From NCBI GenBank assembly GCA_016926535.1, contig JAFGOK010000100.1, positions 1-43,452 of the forward strand: a stretch of 43,452 nt of DNA, read 5' to 3'. The notes beneath the pieces were generated by a model. The model was not told the origin of the DNA and did not search any database. It worked only from the letters and a program-made list of their open reading frames with translations. The stretch's first letter is position 1. Each line of letters begins with the position of its first letter. Both the position numbers and the translations under genes were made by a program. The stretch comes from Micromonosporaceae bacterium. Lineage in GTDB: Bacteria > Actinomycetota > Actinomycetes > Mycobacteriales > Micromonosporaceae. Positions 9,617 through 17,829 of the stretch are shown here, piece after piece.

Positions 9617-9669
9617 TTGACTCGACAGTCGCTCGAATCCCATGATGTGTTCCGAAGATATTCGGAACA
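9617..9669 (+). promoter_or_regulatory. response-regulator promoter with 22-bp operator-like palindrome
   Basis: TTGACT (9617-9622) and CATGAT (9641-9646) are 18 bp apart. Directly after lies a perfect inverted repeat, TGTTCCGAA (9648-9656), GATA, TTCGGAACA (9661-9669), covering the expected transcription start 48 bp before the regulator ATG. This position suits autoregulation. I did not find a second copy of the full palindrome in the window. Confidence 0.5.
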
Positions 9670-9716
9670 GTACCGCGATGGTGTCAGACGACTGTGCTCG
9701 ATCGAGACGGAACACA

Positions 9717-10406
9717 ATGACCATTCGAGTGCTCATCTGCGACGAGCTGCCGGTTATTAGGGACGGCTTGCGGACGCTGCTCGATTCCGTGTCGTGCATC
9801 GACGTGATCGACACGACCGATGACGGCATGGATGCCATCGCCCTGACGCGGGCCGCACGACCCGATGTCGTGGTCACCGATCTGAACCTGCGGATCATTT
9901 CCGGCCTGGAAATGATCCGCAGACTCGGCAAAGAGGACGCACCGCCCAACTTCGTGGTTTTCACCAGATCCGTCGGCGACGATACGGTCAGCGACGTGCT
10001 GCACGCCGGCGCCAGCTGTCTGTTGGGAAAGGACGCGAGCCCGCAGGAGCTGGTGGACGCGATTCGGGCGGCGGCCGCCGGCCGGACCCTGCTCGCGTCG
10101 GACGTCGTGCAACGTCTGGTCACCTGGTTCCGTGCGCAGTCGGACACCCGGGAGTTCGCGCCGTGCCCGGAGTTGACCGAACTCACTCCGCGGGAGCGGG
10201 ACGTGACCCAGATGGTGGCGTGGGGCATGTCCATCGAGGAGGTTGCCCGCGAGCTGACCATCGGGGTGGCCACGGTCCGTACCCATCTCTACCGGGTGTG
10301 CACCAAGCTCGGCGTGCGCGACCGCGCGCAACTCGTGTCACTGGCCTACCAGTCTGGACTCATCCAGCCGGTGGAACGCACCCGCGGCGGTGAGCGGTCC
10401 CGATAG
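9717..10406 (+). CDS. NarL/LuxR-family response regulator
   Basis: A 229 aa protein with an N-terminal receiver domain (residues 1-120) and a C-terminal LuxR-type helix-turn-helix (about 155-215: LTPRERDVTQMVAWGMSIEE, then VRTHLYRVCTKLGVRDRAQL). The acidic pocket D9/E10, phosphoacceptor D55, T83 and K105 are present. However, the loop after D55 reads DLNLRIISG instead of the usual DLxMPxxxG, so signalling may be altered. No sensor kinase gene is in the window. ATG 9717 has a weak GAGACGGA site, and an upstream in-frame start would run through the operator. It probably controls cluster transcription and itself through the palindrome at 9648. Confidence 0.85.
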   Translation: MTIRVLICDELPVIRDGLRTLLDSVSCIDVIDTTDDGMDAIALTRAARPDVVVTDLNLRIISGLEMIRRLGKEDAPPNFVVFTRSVGDDTVSDVLHAGASCLLGKDASPQELVDAIRAAAAGRTLLASDVVQRLVTWFRAQSDTREFAPCPELTELTPRERDVTQMVAWGMSIEEVARELTIGVATVRTHLYRVCTKLGVRDRAQLVSLAYQSGLIQPVERTRGGERSR

Positions 10407-10433
10407 CTGGGGAATCTGCGAACAGGCTGACGC

Positions 10434-11516
10434 TCACCGCGGCTGGGACACTGCCATGACCAAACCTCGCTCGTCGTCATCGGTGACGGCGCGCCTGGCC
10501 GAGTCGAGGCGGGCAGCGCCGGCCAGCCGCCACAGCGCGGCAGGTTCGCCGTACCGATTGGACTCGGCGGCGGCCAGCCGGAAGTACCGGTGCAGACCGA
10601 GTTCCGCCGTCATTGACCATGCTCCGCAGTTCTGCATACACACCCGCACCACGTCGCGCGCGGTCTCGGCGGCCATCGCCAGTGTCACGACCGGTGCGGT
10701 GCCGACCTGATCGTGACCGGCGTCCACCAGCCAGGCCCCCCGGTACACCAAGGCTCTAGTCGCGCGCAGTGCCACCAAGGCACGCGCCAGCGAGAAGGAG
10801 ACGGCCTGCAGGTCACGTAGCGTGGTGTCGAACTGCCGCCGGACACCGGTGTGGCGCACCGTGATCAGGGTTGCGCCGTCGGCGATACCCAGCAGATAGG
10901 CGGCCTGCCGGAGTCGTGCTCGGGCCAGTGGACCCGTGGGCGAGTCGTCCAGCCTCGCCACCACGTCCGTCTCGGCGATCGGGGTGGACGCGAGCTGGAC
11001 GACCGGTGGCCAGCACCCGGTCTCGAGGCTGCGGCCAGGCGCCCCGGGCGGCACCGCAACGAGTGTCGGATGGCCGCCAGCACGAACGGCCACCAAAAGC
11101 GTCCTGGGCTCAGAATCGTCGACGGTGACCGCTCCGGTCAGCTCCCAGCCGCCGGCCCGTGGCGTCGCGATGACACCGGTGCCGATCGGCAGTGCCTCCA
11201 AGCCGGCCAGCGCCGCGCCAGTCGGGAAACCCACATCGGCCGCCATCGCGTCGGCCCGATAGGGGTTGCCGCATGCCGCTCGGCCCAGTTCCTCGCTGAC
11301 CAGCACTCCTGCTGTCAGTCCGAGGTCGAGGCCGCCGGCGGAGCAGGGGCGTTCGAAGTCGGCCGCGCCCAGCTGGTCGAGCATGGCGCGGGCCGGACCG
11401 GAGGCTCCATCGGTCACAGGTGCACCATGCACTTCGAATCGCACAGGCACCCGGGCGAGGGCCGCCCGCAACACCGTGCGCAACTCGTCGATGAGCGGAT
11501 CGGGGGTCAGGTCCAC
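10434..11516 (-). CDS. acyl-CoA dehydrogenase-like protein, degenerate (beta-type) subunit
   Basis: A 360 aa protein whose C-terminal half is recognisable as acyl-CoA dehydrogenase (RRQFDTTLRDLQAVSFSLAR; MQNCGAWSMTAELGLHRYFR). The N-terminal half is poor and lacks the TEPxAGSD flavin/substrate loop of the partner gene. It starts at GTG 11516, one base after the partner's stop, behind AGGAGAGG. Actinobacterial FadE proteins encoded as adjacent unequal pairs often form alpha2beta2 enzymes, and I infer the same here. It would desaturate an acyl or aminoacyl substrate and pass electrons to EtfBA (39813-41714). The substrate is not evident. Confidence 0.7.
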   Translation of the reverse strand: MDLTPDPLIDELRTVLRAALARVPVRFEVHGAPVTDGASGPARAMLDQLGAADFERPCSAGGLDLGLTAGVLVSEELGRAACGNPYRADAMAADVGFPTGAALAGLEALPIGTGVIATPRAGGWELTGAVTVDDSEPRTLLVAVRAGGHPTLVAVPPGAPGRSLETGCWPPVVQLASTPIAETDVVARLDDSPTGPLARARLRQAAYLLGIADGATLITVRHTGVRRQFDTTLRDLQAVSFSLARALVALRATRALVYRGAWLVDAGHDQVGTAPVVTLAMAAETARDVVRVCMQNCGAWSMTAELGLHRYFRLAAAESNRYGEPAALWRLAGAARLDSARRAVTDDDERGLVMAVSQPR

Positions 11517-11517
11517 G

Positions 11518-12672
11518 TCAGCACCTCTCCTGTCCCATTGAGTCGAAGGCGGTGGTGATGATCTTCAACATCACTTCGGAGGTCCCCGCGGACAGGGTCA
11601 GCCCAGGCGCCTCCCGGTATGCGGAGTCCAGAATCACGGCCGCCCTGGTGCGGTTCGCGCGCTGCTCTGGGCTTGGGATGTCAGCGGCCCACAGGGCGAT
11701 GCTCTGGGCGAGTTCACTGCTGTGGTACTTGGCGATGGCGGCGACGACCGGATCTATCCGGTCGGCCGCAAGCCCGGTGAGCACTTCCCAGACCAGGACT
11801 TCGTCGGCCGCGAGCGCGCCGTCCCAGCGACCGATCTGTTCGAGGTAGGCGTCGGGCGGCGCGTCCGGCACCCGCTGGATCAGTGCCTCCAGCGCGGCCT
11901 GCAGCCAGCACTCCGACTTGAGGTGGTGGTCGAGCCCGGTGCGCTCGACGGCCAGGGCCTCGTTGAGTAGCGCCCACCCCTGGTCTCTCAGTCCGAGTAG
12001 GTCGTCAGCTGACACCGGTACCGAATCGAGGTCGACCCGGTGGAACTGCTCATCACTGATACCGGGCATCACCGTCACCGTCACGCCGGGGGCGCCCAAG
12101 TCGATCAGGAACAGGCTGATTCCCTGGTACTTTCCGGCTTCCGGTGTGGTGCGGGCTGCGCAAAGTCCAAGATTGGCGAATCGCGTCTTGAGGTTGAGAA
12201 CCTTGGTGCCAGTGATTCGGTAACCGTCGCCGTCCGGTTCGGCCACGGTGCGCAGCGAGCCGAGATCTGATCCCGCGTCCGGTTCGGTGTAGAGCACCGA
12301 AGCGAAGCGCTCGCCGCGAGCCAGCGCGGGCAGGTGCCGTCGCTTCTGCTCCGCACTTCCGGCCATCAGGAGGAACTGGCCGACGATCTGGATGGTGTTG
12401 ACATGCAACGTGTCTGGCACACCCGCACGCACCAGCTCCTCGGCGACGATCGCGGCATCGGTGAGCGGACGGTCTGCCCCGCCGAATTCGGCTGGCCAGT
12501 GCACGGCGAGCAGTCCGAGATCGCCAAGTAGGCAATACAGCGGCCGGGCGTCCGGCTCGACGCAGTCCGTGGCAGTTACGTCCGCCACCGCGGTACGTAT
12601 CTTGGCAGAGCGGAGCGCCTGCCGCACGTCCGTCCGGAACCGTTGTTGGTCTTCGGTGAAGCCGAACCGCAT
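11518..12672 (-). CDS. acyl-CoA dehydrogenase-like protein, flavin-binding (alpha-type) subunit
   Basis: A 384 aa flavoprotein. HWPAEFGG, the middle-domain motif YTEPDAGSDLGSL, GYRITGTKVLNL and the C-terminal LSAGTSEVMLKII are standard family landmarks. The usual catalytic Glu of the YEGTS motif is Ala here (A362), so the base must come from another position, as in isovaleryl-CoA-type enzymes, or from the partner subunit. The ATG at 12672 lies ten bases downstream of the NRPS stop. The gene is the fourth in the operon lysX-lysK-NRPS-ACAD-ACAD. Because the NRPS lies directly upstream, a carrier- or CoA-bound amino acid is a plausible substrate for alpha,beta-desaturation. Confidence 0.8.
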   Translation of the reverse strand: MRFGFTEDQQRFRTDVRQALRSAKIRTAVADVTATDCVEPDARPLYCLLGDLGLLAVHWPAEFGGADRPLTDAAIVAEELVRAGVPDTLHVNTIQIVGQFLLMAGSAEQKRRHLPALARGERFASVLYTEPDAGSDLGSLRTVAEPDGDGYRITGTKVLNLKTRFANLGLCAARTTPEAGKYQGISLFLIDLGAPGVTVTVMPGISDEQFHRVDLDSVPVSADDLLGLRDQGWALLNEALAVERTGLDHHLKSECWLQAALEALIQRVPDAPPDAYLEQIGRWDGALAADEVLVWEVLTGLAADRIDPVVAAIAKYHSSELAQSIALWAADIPSPEQRANRTRAAVILDSAYREAPGLTLSAGTSEVMLKIITTAFDSMGQERC

Positions 12673-12682
12673 GTGCGTCTCC

Positions 12683-15600
12683 TCAGGGAGAGAGTATTTG
12701 TTCGATGGTGGCGACGATCTGGCTCAACGCTGGTTCCGTGAACAGTGTGTAGTGGTCTCCGGGCAGGTCGTTACTCTGGAATGGTCCGGTACACACGGCC
12801 CGCCAGCGCTCTTCCAGGGCGGCGCGGGGCGAGGCGGCCAGCAGAGTGACCGGCCCGCCGTATGGGCCCGACGGGTGATAGCACTGCAACGCCAGCGCGC
12901 AACTCCGGAAGATGGCGTAGCGGTCGGTCAGCTCGGCGTCGCTGAGCTCCAGGTGGACGTCAAGTGACGCCAACGTCTTGCGGAGATCGGTCAGGTCGGC
13001 GGCCGGATCGTCCAGCACCGCGTGTACCGGCCGACCGTTCCGACCCGCGAGTCTTGCGACGTCGTGCACGAATCGTCGCCGCACCGTCAGCTCGTCGAGC
13101 GGGTCGGCGTCGCTGCCGTGTTCGGCGTCCAGCAGCACCACCGGCGGACGGGCGCCGGTGTCCTGCTCCAGCTGCCTGGCGATCTCGAAGGCGAGCACGC
13201 CTCCGTAGGACCAGCCGGTCAGACAGTATGACTCCGGCAGGTCTGTCGCGGCGAGCGTCCGCGCGATCCTGGTGGCCGTCGCCGTCAGACCGTCTCGGGC
13301 AGGTACGGTGGCATCTCGGAGATCGGCGGCGAATCCGGCTACGCCGATATCCGAACGCAGCGCTCTGACCAGCGGGATGTAGCAGAACAGCTCGCCGCCT
13401 GACGGGTGCAGCAGGATCACCCGCGCCGGACTGGGCGATCGCATCAGCACCGGGTCACCGCTGCGTTGTGCGGTGCGTACAGTGTCGATGGCGGCGGCCA
13501 GGTGCGCGACGGTGGGGGAGAGAAAGAAGTCGGTGAGCGTGATTTCCACCCCGAACCTGCGCTTGATTGCCGACATCAACTGGGTGGCCTGCAGACTGTT
13601 TCCTCCTGCCTGGAAGAAGTCGTCGTGCACGCCGAGCCGGTCATTGCGCAGCAGCGGGGAGAGCACGTCGTGCAGCAGCACCCTTTCGGTCGGAGTGCGC
13701 GGCTGGTTGCCTGGCCCGTTGTCCGCCGAGTTCAGGCTCGGCGCGGGCAGTCTGCGCCAGTCGACCTTGCCGCTGCTGGTCAGCGGAAGCTCGGGCAGGA
13801 CGACGAAGTACGACGGAATCATGTATGACGGCAGAAGTGCTCCAAGATGCTTACGCACCTCTGGCAGCTGCTGCTCTGTCACTCCGGTCAGGTAACCAAC
13901 CAGGTGCTTGTCTCCGGCGCCGTCGGTCCACGGTTGCACAGTGACCGACTCGACTCCGGTGACACTGGCCAACGCCGACTCCACCTCGCCGAGCTCAATT
14001 CGCAGACCACGGATCTTGACTTGCTGGTCAATCCGACCGAGGAAGACCAGCCGGCCGTCCGGCAACCGCTTCACCAGGTCGCCGGTCCGGTACAACCGCC
14101 CGGTCGGCGCGGTGCCGAATGGGTCGGCGACGAACTTCTCAGCGGTCAGTTCTGCCCGGTCGAGGTAGCCGCGGGCCAGCCCGGCACCGCCGATCACCAG
14201 TTCGCCCGGTACGCCAATCGGCACCTGGCGGAGGTTGCGGTCCAGCACGTGCGCGACGTGGTTGGCCATCGGCAGGCCGATCGGCGGGGAGGCGTCCCAG
14301 CTGCCTGGACACTCCTCGATGATCATTGTCACAGTGCACTCGGTCGGCCCGTAGCCGTTGAACAGTCGCCGGCCGCGATTCCACCGGTTCACCAGTTCGC
14401 CGCTGAACGCCTCGCCGCCAACGAACGCAATCCGCAACTCGGTGAACTTCTCCGGCGCCAGCAGCGGCATCACCGTCGGCGGCAGATCGATGACGGTGAT
14501 GCGGGCCCGCTCCATCAGCGACTGAAGGCGGTCGATGGATCGTCGCTCGTCGTCGGTGGCCAGGCACAATCGCGCTCCGGTCAGTAACGCGGAGAACGTT
14601 TCGAACACCGAGACGTCGAAGGTGACCGATGCGAACCCGAGCACCCGATCGGCCGGGGTCAAATCGAACAGCTCACGCGTGGAGTCAATGAAGTTGACCA
14701 CGCCACGATGTTCGAGCAGCACGCCCTTTGGCCGGCCGGTGCTGCCGGACGTGTAGATGATGTACGCGACGTCGCCGGGATCGGCGGCGAGCGGAGGGTT
14801 GGCGGTGGGCATCGCCATCAGGTCGGCACGAACGTCGTCCAGCACCACGACCGGTGCCGGGACCGCGTTCAGCGGTCCGGCGACCTCGGCATGCGCGAGC
14901 ACCGCACGCACGCCCGCGTCGCAGACGATTTCGGCGATCCTCATCGGGGGATGCGTCGGATCGAGCGGCACATAGGACGCACCGGTCTTGAGCACCGCGA
15001 GCATTGCCGTTGTCAGGTCCACATTCCTGCGCAGGCACAGCCCGATCCGCGTGCCCGGCGCTGCGCCGTGCTGGCGTAGCAGGGCGGCGAGCCTGTTCGT
15101 CCGAGCGTTGAGCTCTGCGTAGCTGGTCTCGACGCCCTCTACCAGGACCGCGACGCTGTCCGGCGACTCCGCCACCCGCGTCTCGAACTGCTCCACGATG
15201 GTAGTCTCGCGGACCGGACGGACCGGTCCACTGCTGACCCTGGCAAGAAACTCCCTGTCCGCAGGGCCCAGCATGTTCACCGCGGACAGGGGAACGTCCG
15301 GTTCTGCGGTCAGGGAACGCAGCAGTCCGTCGTAGTGCCGGGCAAATCTGGCGATGCTCTCCGCATCGAACAGGTCGGTGTTGTATTCGATCTCCAGCCG
15401 TCCATCGGCGCCGGGAACCGTTGCCGCCCGCACGTTCCAGCTCATGTCGAATCGGGAAACCCCAAGGCTAACCTGCTCCTCTGACGTCACAAGTCCCGGT
15501 AGGCCGGTCGGAGGATCGGCGTCCTGCTGGGTGAACACGATCTGGAAGATCGGCGACCTTGAGGGGTCGCTGGGCGGATCCACCGCGTCGATCAGCTTGT

Positions 15601-16708
15601 CGAATGGCAGATCATCGTGCGCGTGCGCGTCCCGCACCACGTGCTTGACCCGTCCGACCAGCTCGCGGAAGGTCGGATCGCCAGAGACGTCCCCGCGCAG
15701 CACCGCCATGCTGGCGAAGCATCCGATCATCCATGACACGGACTCATGCCGCCGGTTGGCGTCCGGCGAACCGATTACGAGGTCGTCCAGACCGGAGTAG
15801 CGGTGCAGCAGGGTGAAGAACGCGGCGACGAGTACGACAAACGGAGTCGCGCACACCTCGCGGGCCAGATCGTTCGCCTGGGACAGTCCCTGGTGTCCGA
15901 CCGTGAACCGGTCGACGGCTCCGGCCAGGGTCACCGTGTCACCCCGTGCCCGGTCGGTCGGGAACTCCAGCGTCTGCGCGTCTGCCAGGCTTTCCCGCCA
16001 GTGCGCTGCAAGGTTGTCCAGCTCAACGGGGCGAAGCCGATCGCGTTGCCACGCCGCGTAGTCCGGGTACTGCAGCTGAAGCGCAGGCAACTCCGGCTCG
16101 TCGCCGTCGCGCAAAGATCGGTAGATCTCGGCCAGCTCACCAGCCAGCACACCGATGGACCAGCGGTCGAACGTGACCAGGTGCGCATCGAACAGGAACA
16201 GGTGGTCGTCGGACTCCACCTTGATCAAAACCGCACGCCACAGCGGCGCCCTGCTCAGGGCGAAGGGGACTGGGATCCGTTCCGCTGCGAGAATTCGTGC
16301 CGCGGCGAGCCGCTGCTCGTGATGGTCGCCGGCCACCTCGATCAGGGGCAGTTCGACCGAGACCTCGGGGACGACGATTTGCACCGGACCGTCCGCGCGC
16401 TCGACGATTGCGGTCCGCAACGACGCGTACCGGGCCACCACTGCGGTCAGTGCCGAACGCAGCGCGCCCACATCCAGGTCACCCAGCAGCCGGGTGCACC
16501 ACGACGTGTGGTGGGCGGGGCCGTCAGGTGCCATGCGGTTGAGGAACCACCAGGTCAGCTGCTGGTGCGACAGCGGTGCCGGACCGGTGTCTCTGCGTGG
16601 CGTCGGGCCCTGACCGGCCACCTCTTGTGCCCGTGCCCGCAGCTGTGCGAGGAACTGCGTCCGGCGCTCTGCGGGCAGCTCTGCGAGGCGCTGAGTCATG
16701 TCGGTCAT
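12683..16708 (-). CDS. single-module nonribosomal peptide synthetase, C-A-T-TE
   Basis: A 1341 aa protein. A condensation domain (about 45-480) is followed by an adenylation domain (about 505-985) with IYTSGSTGRPKG, YGPTE, YRTGDL and the C-terminal Lys981. A thiolation domain has GGNSL with S1038, and a thioesterase (about 1095-1341) has GWSYGG with S1167. The condensation motif HHxxxDG reads HLVTFDR (176-182): the catalytic second His is Leu and the Gly is Arg, so classical amide formation is doubtful. The ten specificity positions read D-V-F-D-F-G-G-V-T-K, which I do not recognise as a standard code. ATG 16708 overlaps the lysK-like stop as ATGA and has AAAGGGG upstream. It could activate one amino acid and release it, or a peptide, through the TE domain. 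Confidence 0.92.
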   Translation of the reverse strand: MTDMTQRLAELPAERRTQFLAQLRARAQEVAGQGPTPRRDTGPAPLSHQQLTWWFLNRMAPDGPAHHTSWCTRLLGDLDVGALRSALTAVVARYASLRTAIVERADGPVQIVVPEVSVELPLIEVAGDHHEQRLAAARILAAERIPVPFALSRAPLWRAVLIKVESDDHLFLFDAHLVTFDRWSIGVLAGELAEIYRSLRDGDEPELPALQLQYPDYAAWQRDRLRPVELDNLAAHWRESLADAQTLEFPTDRARGDTVTLAGAVDRFTVGHQGLSQANDLAREVCATPFVVLVAAFFTLLHRYSGLDDLVIGSPDANRRHESVSWMIGCFASMAVLRGDVSGDPTFRELVGRVKHVVRDAHAHDDLPFDKLIDAVDPPSDPSRSPIFQIVFTQQDADPPTGLPGLVTSEEQVSLGVSRFDMSWNVRAATVPGADGRLEIEYNTDLFDAESIARFARHYDGLLRSLTAEPDVPLSAVNMLGPADREFLARVSSGPVRPVRETTIVEQFETRVAESPDSVAVLVEGVETSYAELNARTNRLAALLRQHGAAPGTRIGLCLRRNVDLTTAMLAVLKTGASYVPLDPTHPPMRIAEIVCDAGVRAVLAHAEVAGPLNAVPAPVVVLDDVRADLMAMPTANPPLAADPGDVAYIIYTSGSTGRPKGVLLEHRGVVNFIDSTRELFDLTPADRVLGFASVTFDVSVFETFSALLTGARLCLATDDERRSIDRLQSLMERARITVIDLPPTVMPLLAPEKFTELRIAFVGGEAFSGELVNRWNRGRRLFNGYGPTECTVTMIIEECPGSWDASPPIGLPMANHVAHVLDRNLRQVPIGVPGELVIGGAGLARGYLDRAELTAEKFVADPFGTAPTGRLYRTGDLVKRLPDGRLVFLGRIDQQVKIRGLRIELGEVESALASVTGVESVTVQPWTDGAGDKHLVGYLTGVTEQQLPEVRKHLGALLPSYMIPSYFVVLPELPLTSSGKVDWRRLPAPSLNSADNGPGNQPRTPTERVLLHDVLSPLLRNDRLGVHDDFFQAGGNSLQATQLMSAIKRRFGVEITLTDFFLSPTVAHLAAAIDTVRTAQRSGDPVLMRSPSPARVILLHPSGGELFCYIPLVRALRSDIGVAGFAADLRDATVPARDGLTATATRIARTLAATDLPESYCLTGWSYGGVLAFEIARQLEQDTGARPPVVLLDAEHGSDADPLDELTVRRRFVHDVARLAGRNGRPVHAVLDDPAADLTDLRKTLASLDVHLELSDAELTDRYAIFRSCALALQCYHPSGPYGGPVTLLAASPRAALEERWRAVCTGPFQSNDLPGDHYTLFTEPALSQIVATIEQILSP

Positions 16709-17829
16709 CGGGAGCCCCTTTCGGGACGCGGCGCACCGATCATTTGGCGGTTCGGGCGAACGGGCAGTTGGGCGAGTTCCGAGATGGCAGTGGACAGCAC
16801 CTCGATGCCGCGCAGATAGTCCGACAGCACGATGTACTCGATGTCGGCGTGATCGAGGTGACTGTCACCTGGGCCGTACGTCGCCATCGGGATGTCCCAG
16901 ACTTCGGCGAGGGTGTTCATGTCCGAGGTGGCTGTCCTCACCAGCGACCGGGGTTGGGCGTGCAACCGCCGGATTCCGGACGTCAGCGCGCGGGCCACCG
17001 GGTTGCTCCGGCTCGCCCGGCACGCCTTCACCGAGTTCAGCACGTCGAGGTCACCCATTGGCAAGCGGCTGCGCAGCATGCGTACCAGTGTTTCGGCGTC
17101 GAACCCCGGCGGAGTCCGAACACTGAGGTCCACCGTTGCCGACGTCAGGTCGGCGTCGAGCCGGCAGAGCGTTGCGCCCGGTCGGGTGAACGTGCGGTGG
17201 CCGACGTCCGGTCCGAGCAGGTCGACCAACGCGGTCCAGGCGGTGACGGCCAGCTCGGATGCTTTTGGCGCCGGGTTGCTCGCGTGGGTGGCAGGGCACT
17301 TGACGGTGTAGCGCAGGTCGAGCTTGCCCCGGTACCCCAGTATCACGCTCGACCAACCGCTCGGCTCGCCGATGATGAGCGCATCCGGCCGGTCGTGGGT
17401 GGACCGGATCTCCATCGCCCCGCGGGATCCCGGCGTCTCCTCCTCGACTACGCCGATGACCACGATCCGCCCGGGGAGGTCGACGGCACCGGCCGTTGCG
17501 CAGATCATCGCCGCGAGCGGCCCCTTCGCGTCCACCGCGCCCCGGCCATAGAGCTTGCCGTCTTCGGAGCGGACCGGGAGCTGGCTTGGGACGGTGTCCA
17601 AATGTCCCAACAGCATCAACGTAGGGCCATCTCCGCGCTCGATCACGCCGATGACGTTGCCGACCACGTCGATGTGTGCTCGGAAACCCAGATCCGTCAT
17701 GGTTTCAACCAGGAAGCCGGCCAGCGCGCGTTCCTGATAGGACGGGGAAGGGATCTCCAGCATGCCACGCAGCAGTCCAACGGCGTACGTGTCGGTGACC
17801 GTGCCGGACGAATTGAAGGCCAGGTTCAT
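16705..17829 (-). CDS. M20 metallopeptidase, LysK-like (releases product from AmCP)
   Basis: A 374 aa M20-family amidohydrolase. Metal ligands are visible in LLGHLDTVP, GRGAVDAKGP, VVEEETPG, IIGEPSG and near the C-terminus GDSHLDHAD. In the AmCP pathway LysK/ArgE-type enzymes cut the isopeptide bond between the carrier's C-terminal Glu and the alpha-amino group of the finished amino acid. The start ATG 17829 overlaps the stop of the LysX-like ligase as ATGA, giving a loading/unloading gene pair. Its stop overlaps the NRPS start in the same way, so the freed amino acid could pass straight to peptide assembly. Confidence 0.85.
   Translation of the reverse strand: MNLAFNSSGTVTDTYAVGLLRGMLEIPSPSYQERALAGFLVETMTDLGFRAHIDVVGNVIGVIERGDGPTLMLLGHLDTVPSQLPVRSEDGKLYGRGAVDAKGPLAAMICATAGAVDLPGRIVVIGVVEEETPGSRGAMEIRSTHDRPDALIIGEPSGWSSVILGYRGKLDLRYTVKCPATHASNPAPKASELAVTAWTALVDLLGPDVGHRTFTRPGATLCRLDADLTSATVDLSVRTPPGFDAETLVRMLRSRLPMGDLDVLNSVKACRASRSNPVARALTSGIRRLHAQPRSLVRTATSDMNTLAEVWDIPMATYGPGDSHLDHADIEYIVLSDYLRGIEVLSTAISELAQLPVRPNRQMIGAPRPERGSR

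Noticed and set aside
12683-16708. Azinomycin-type assembly line
   Set aside because: There is no iterative polyketide synthase for a naphthoate, no P450 and only one NRPS module, so a small peptide product fits better.
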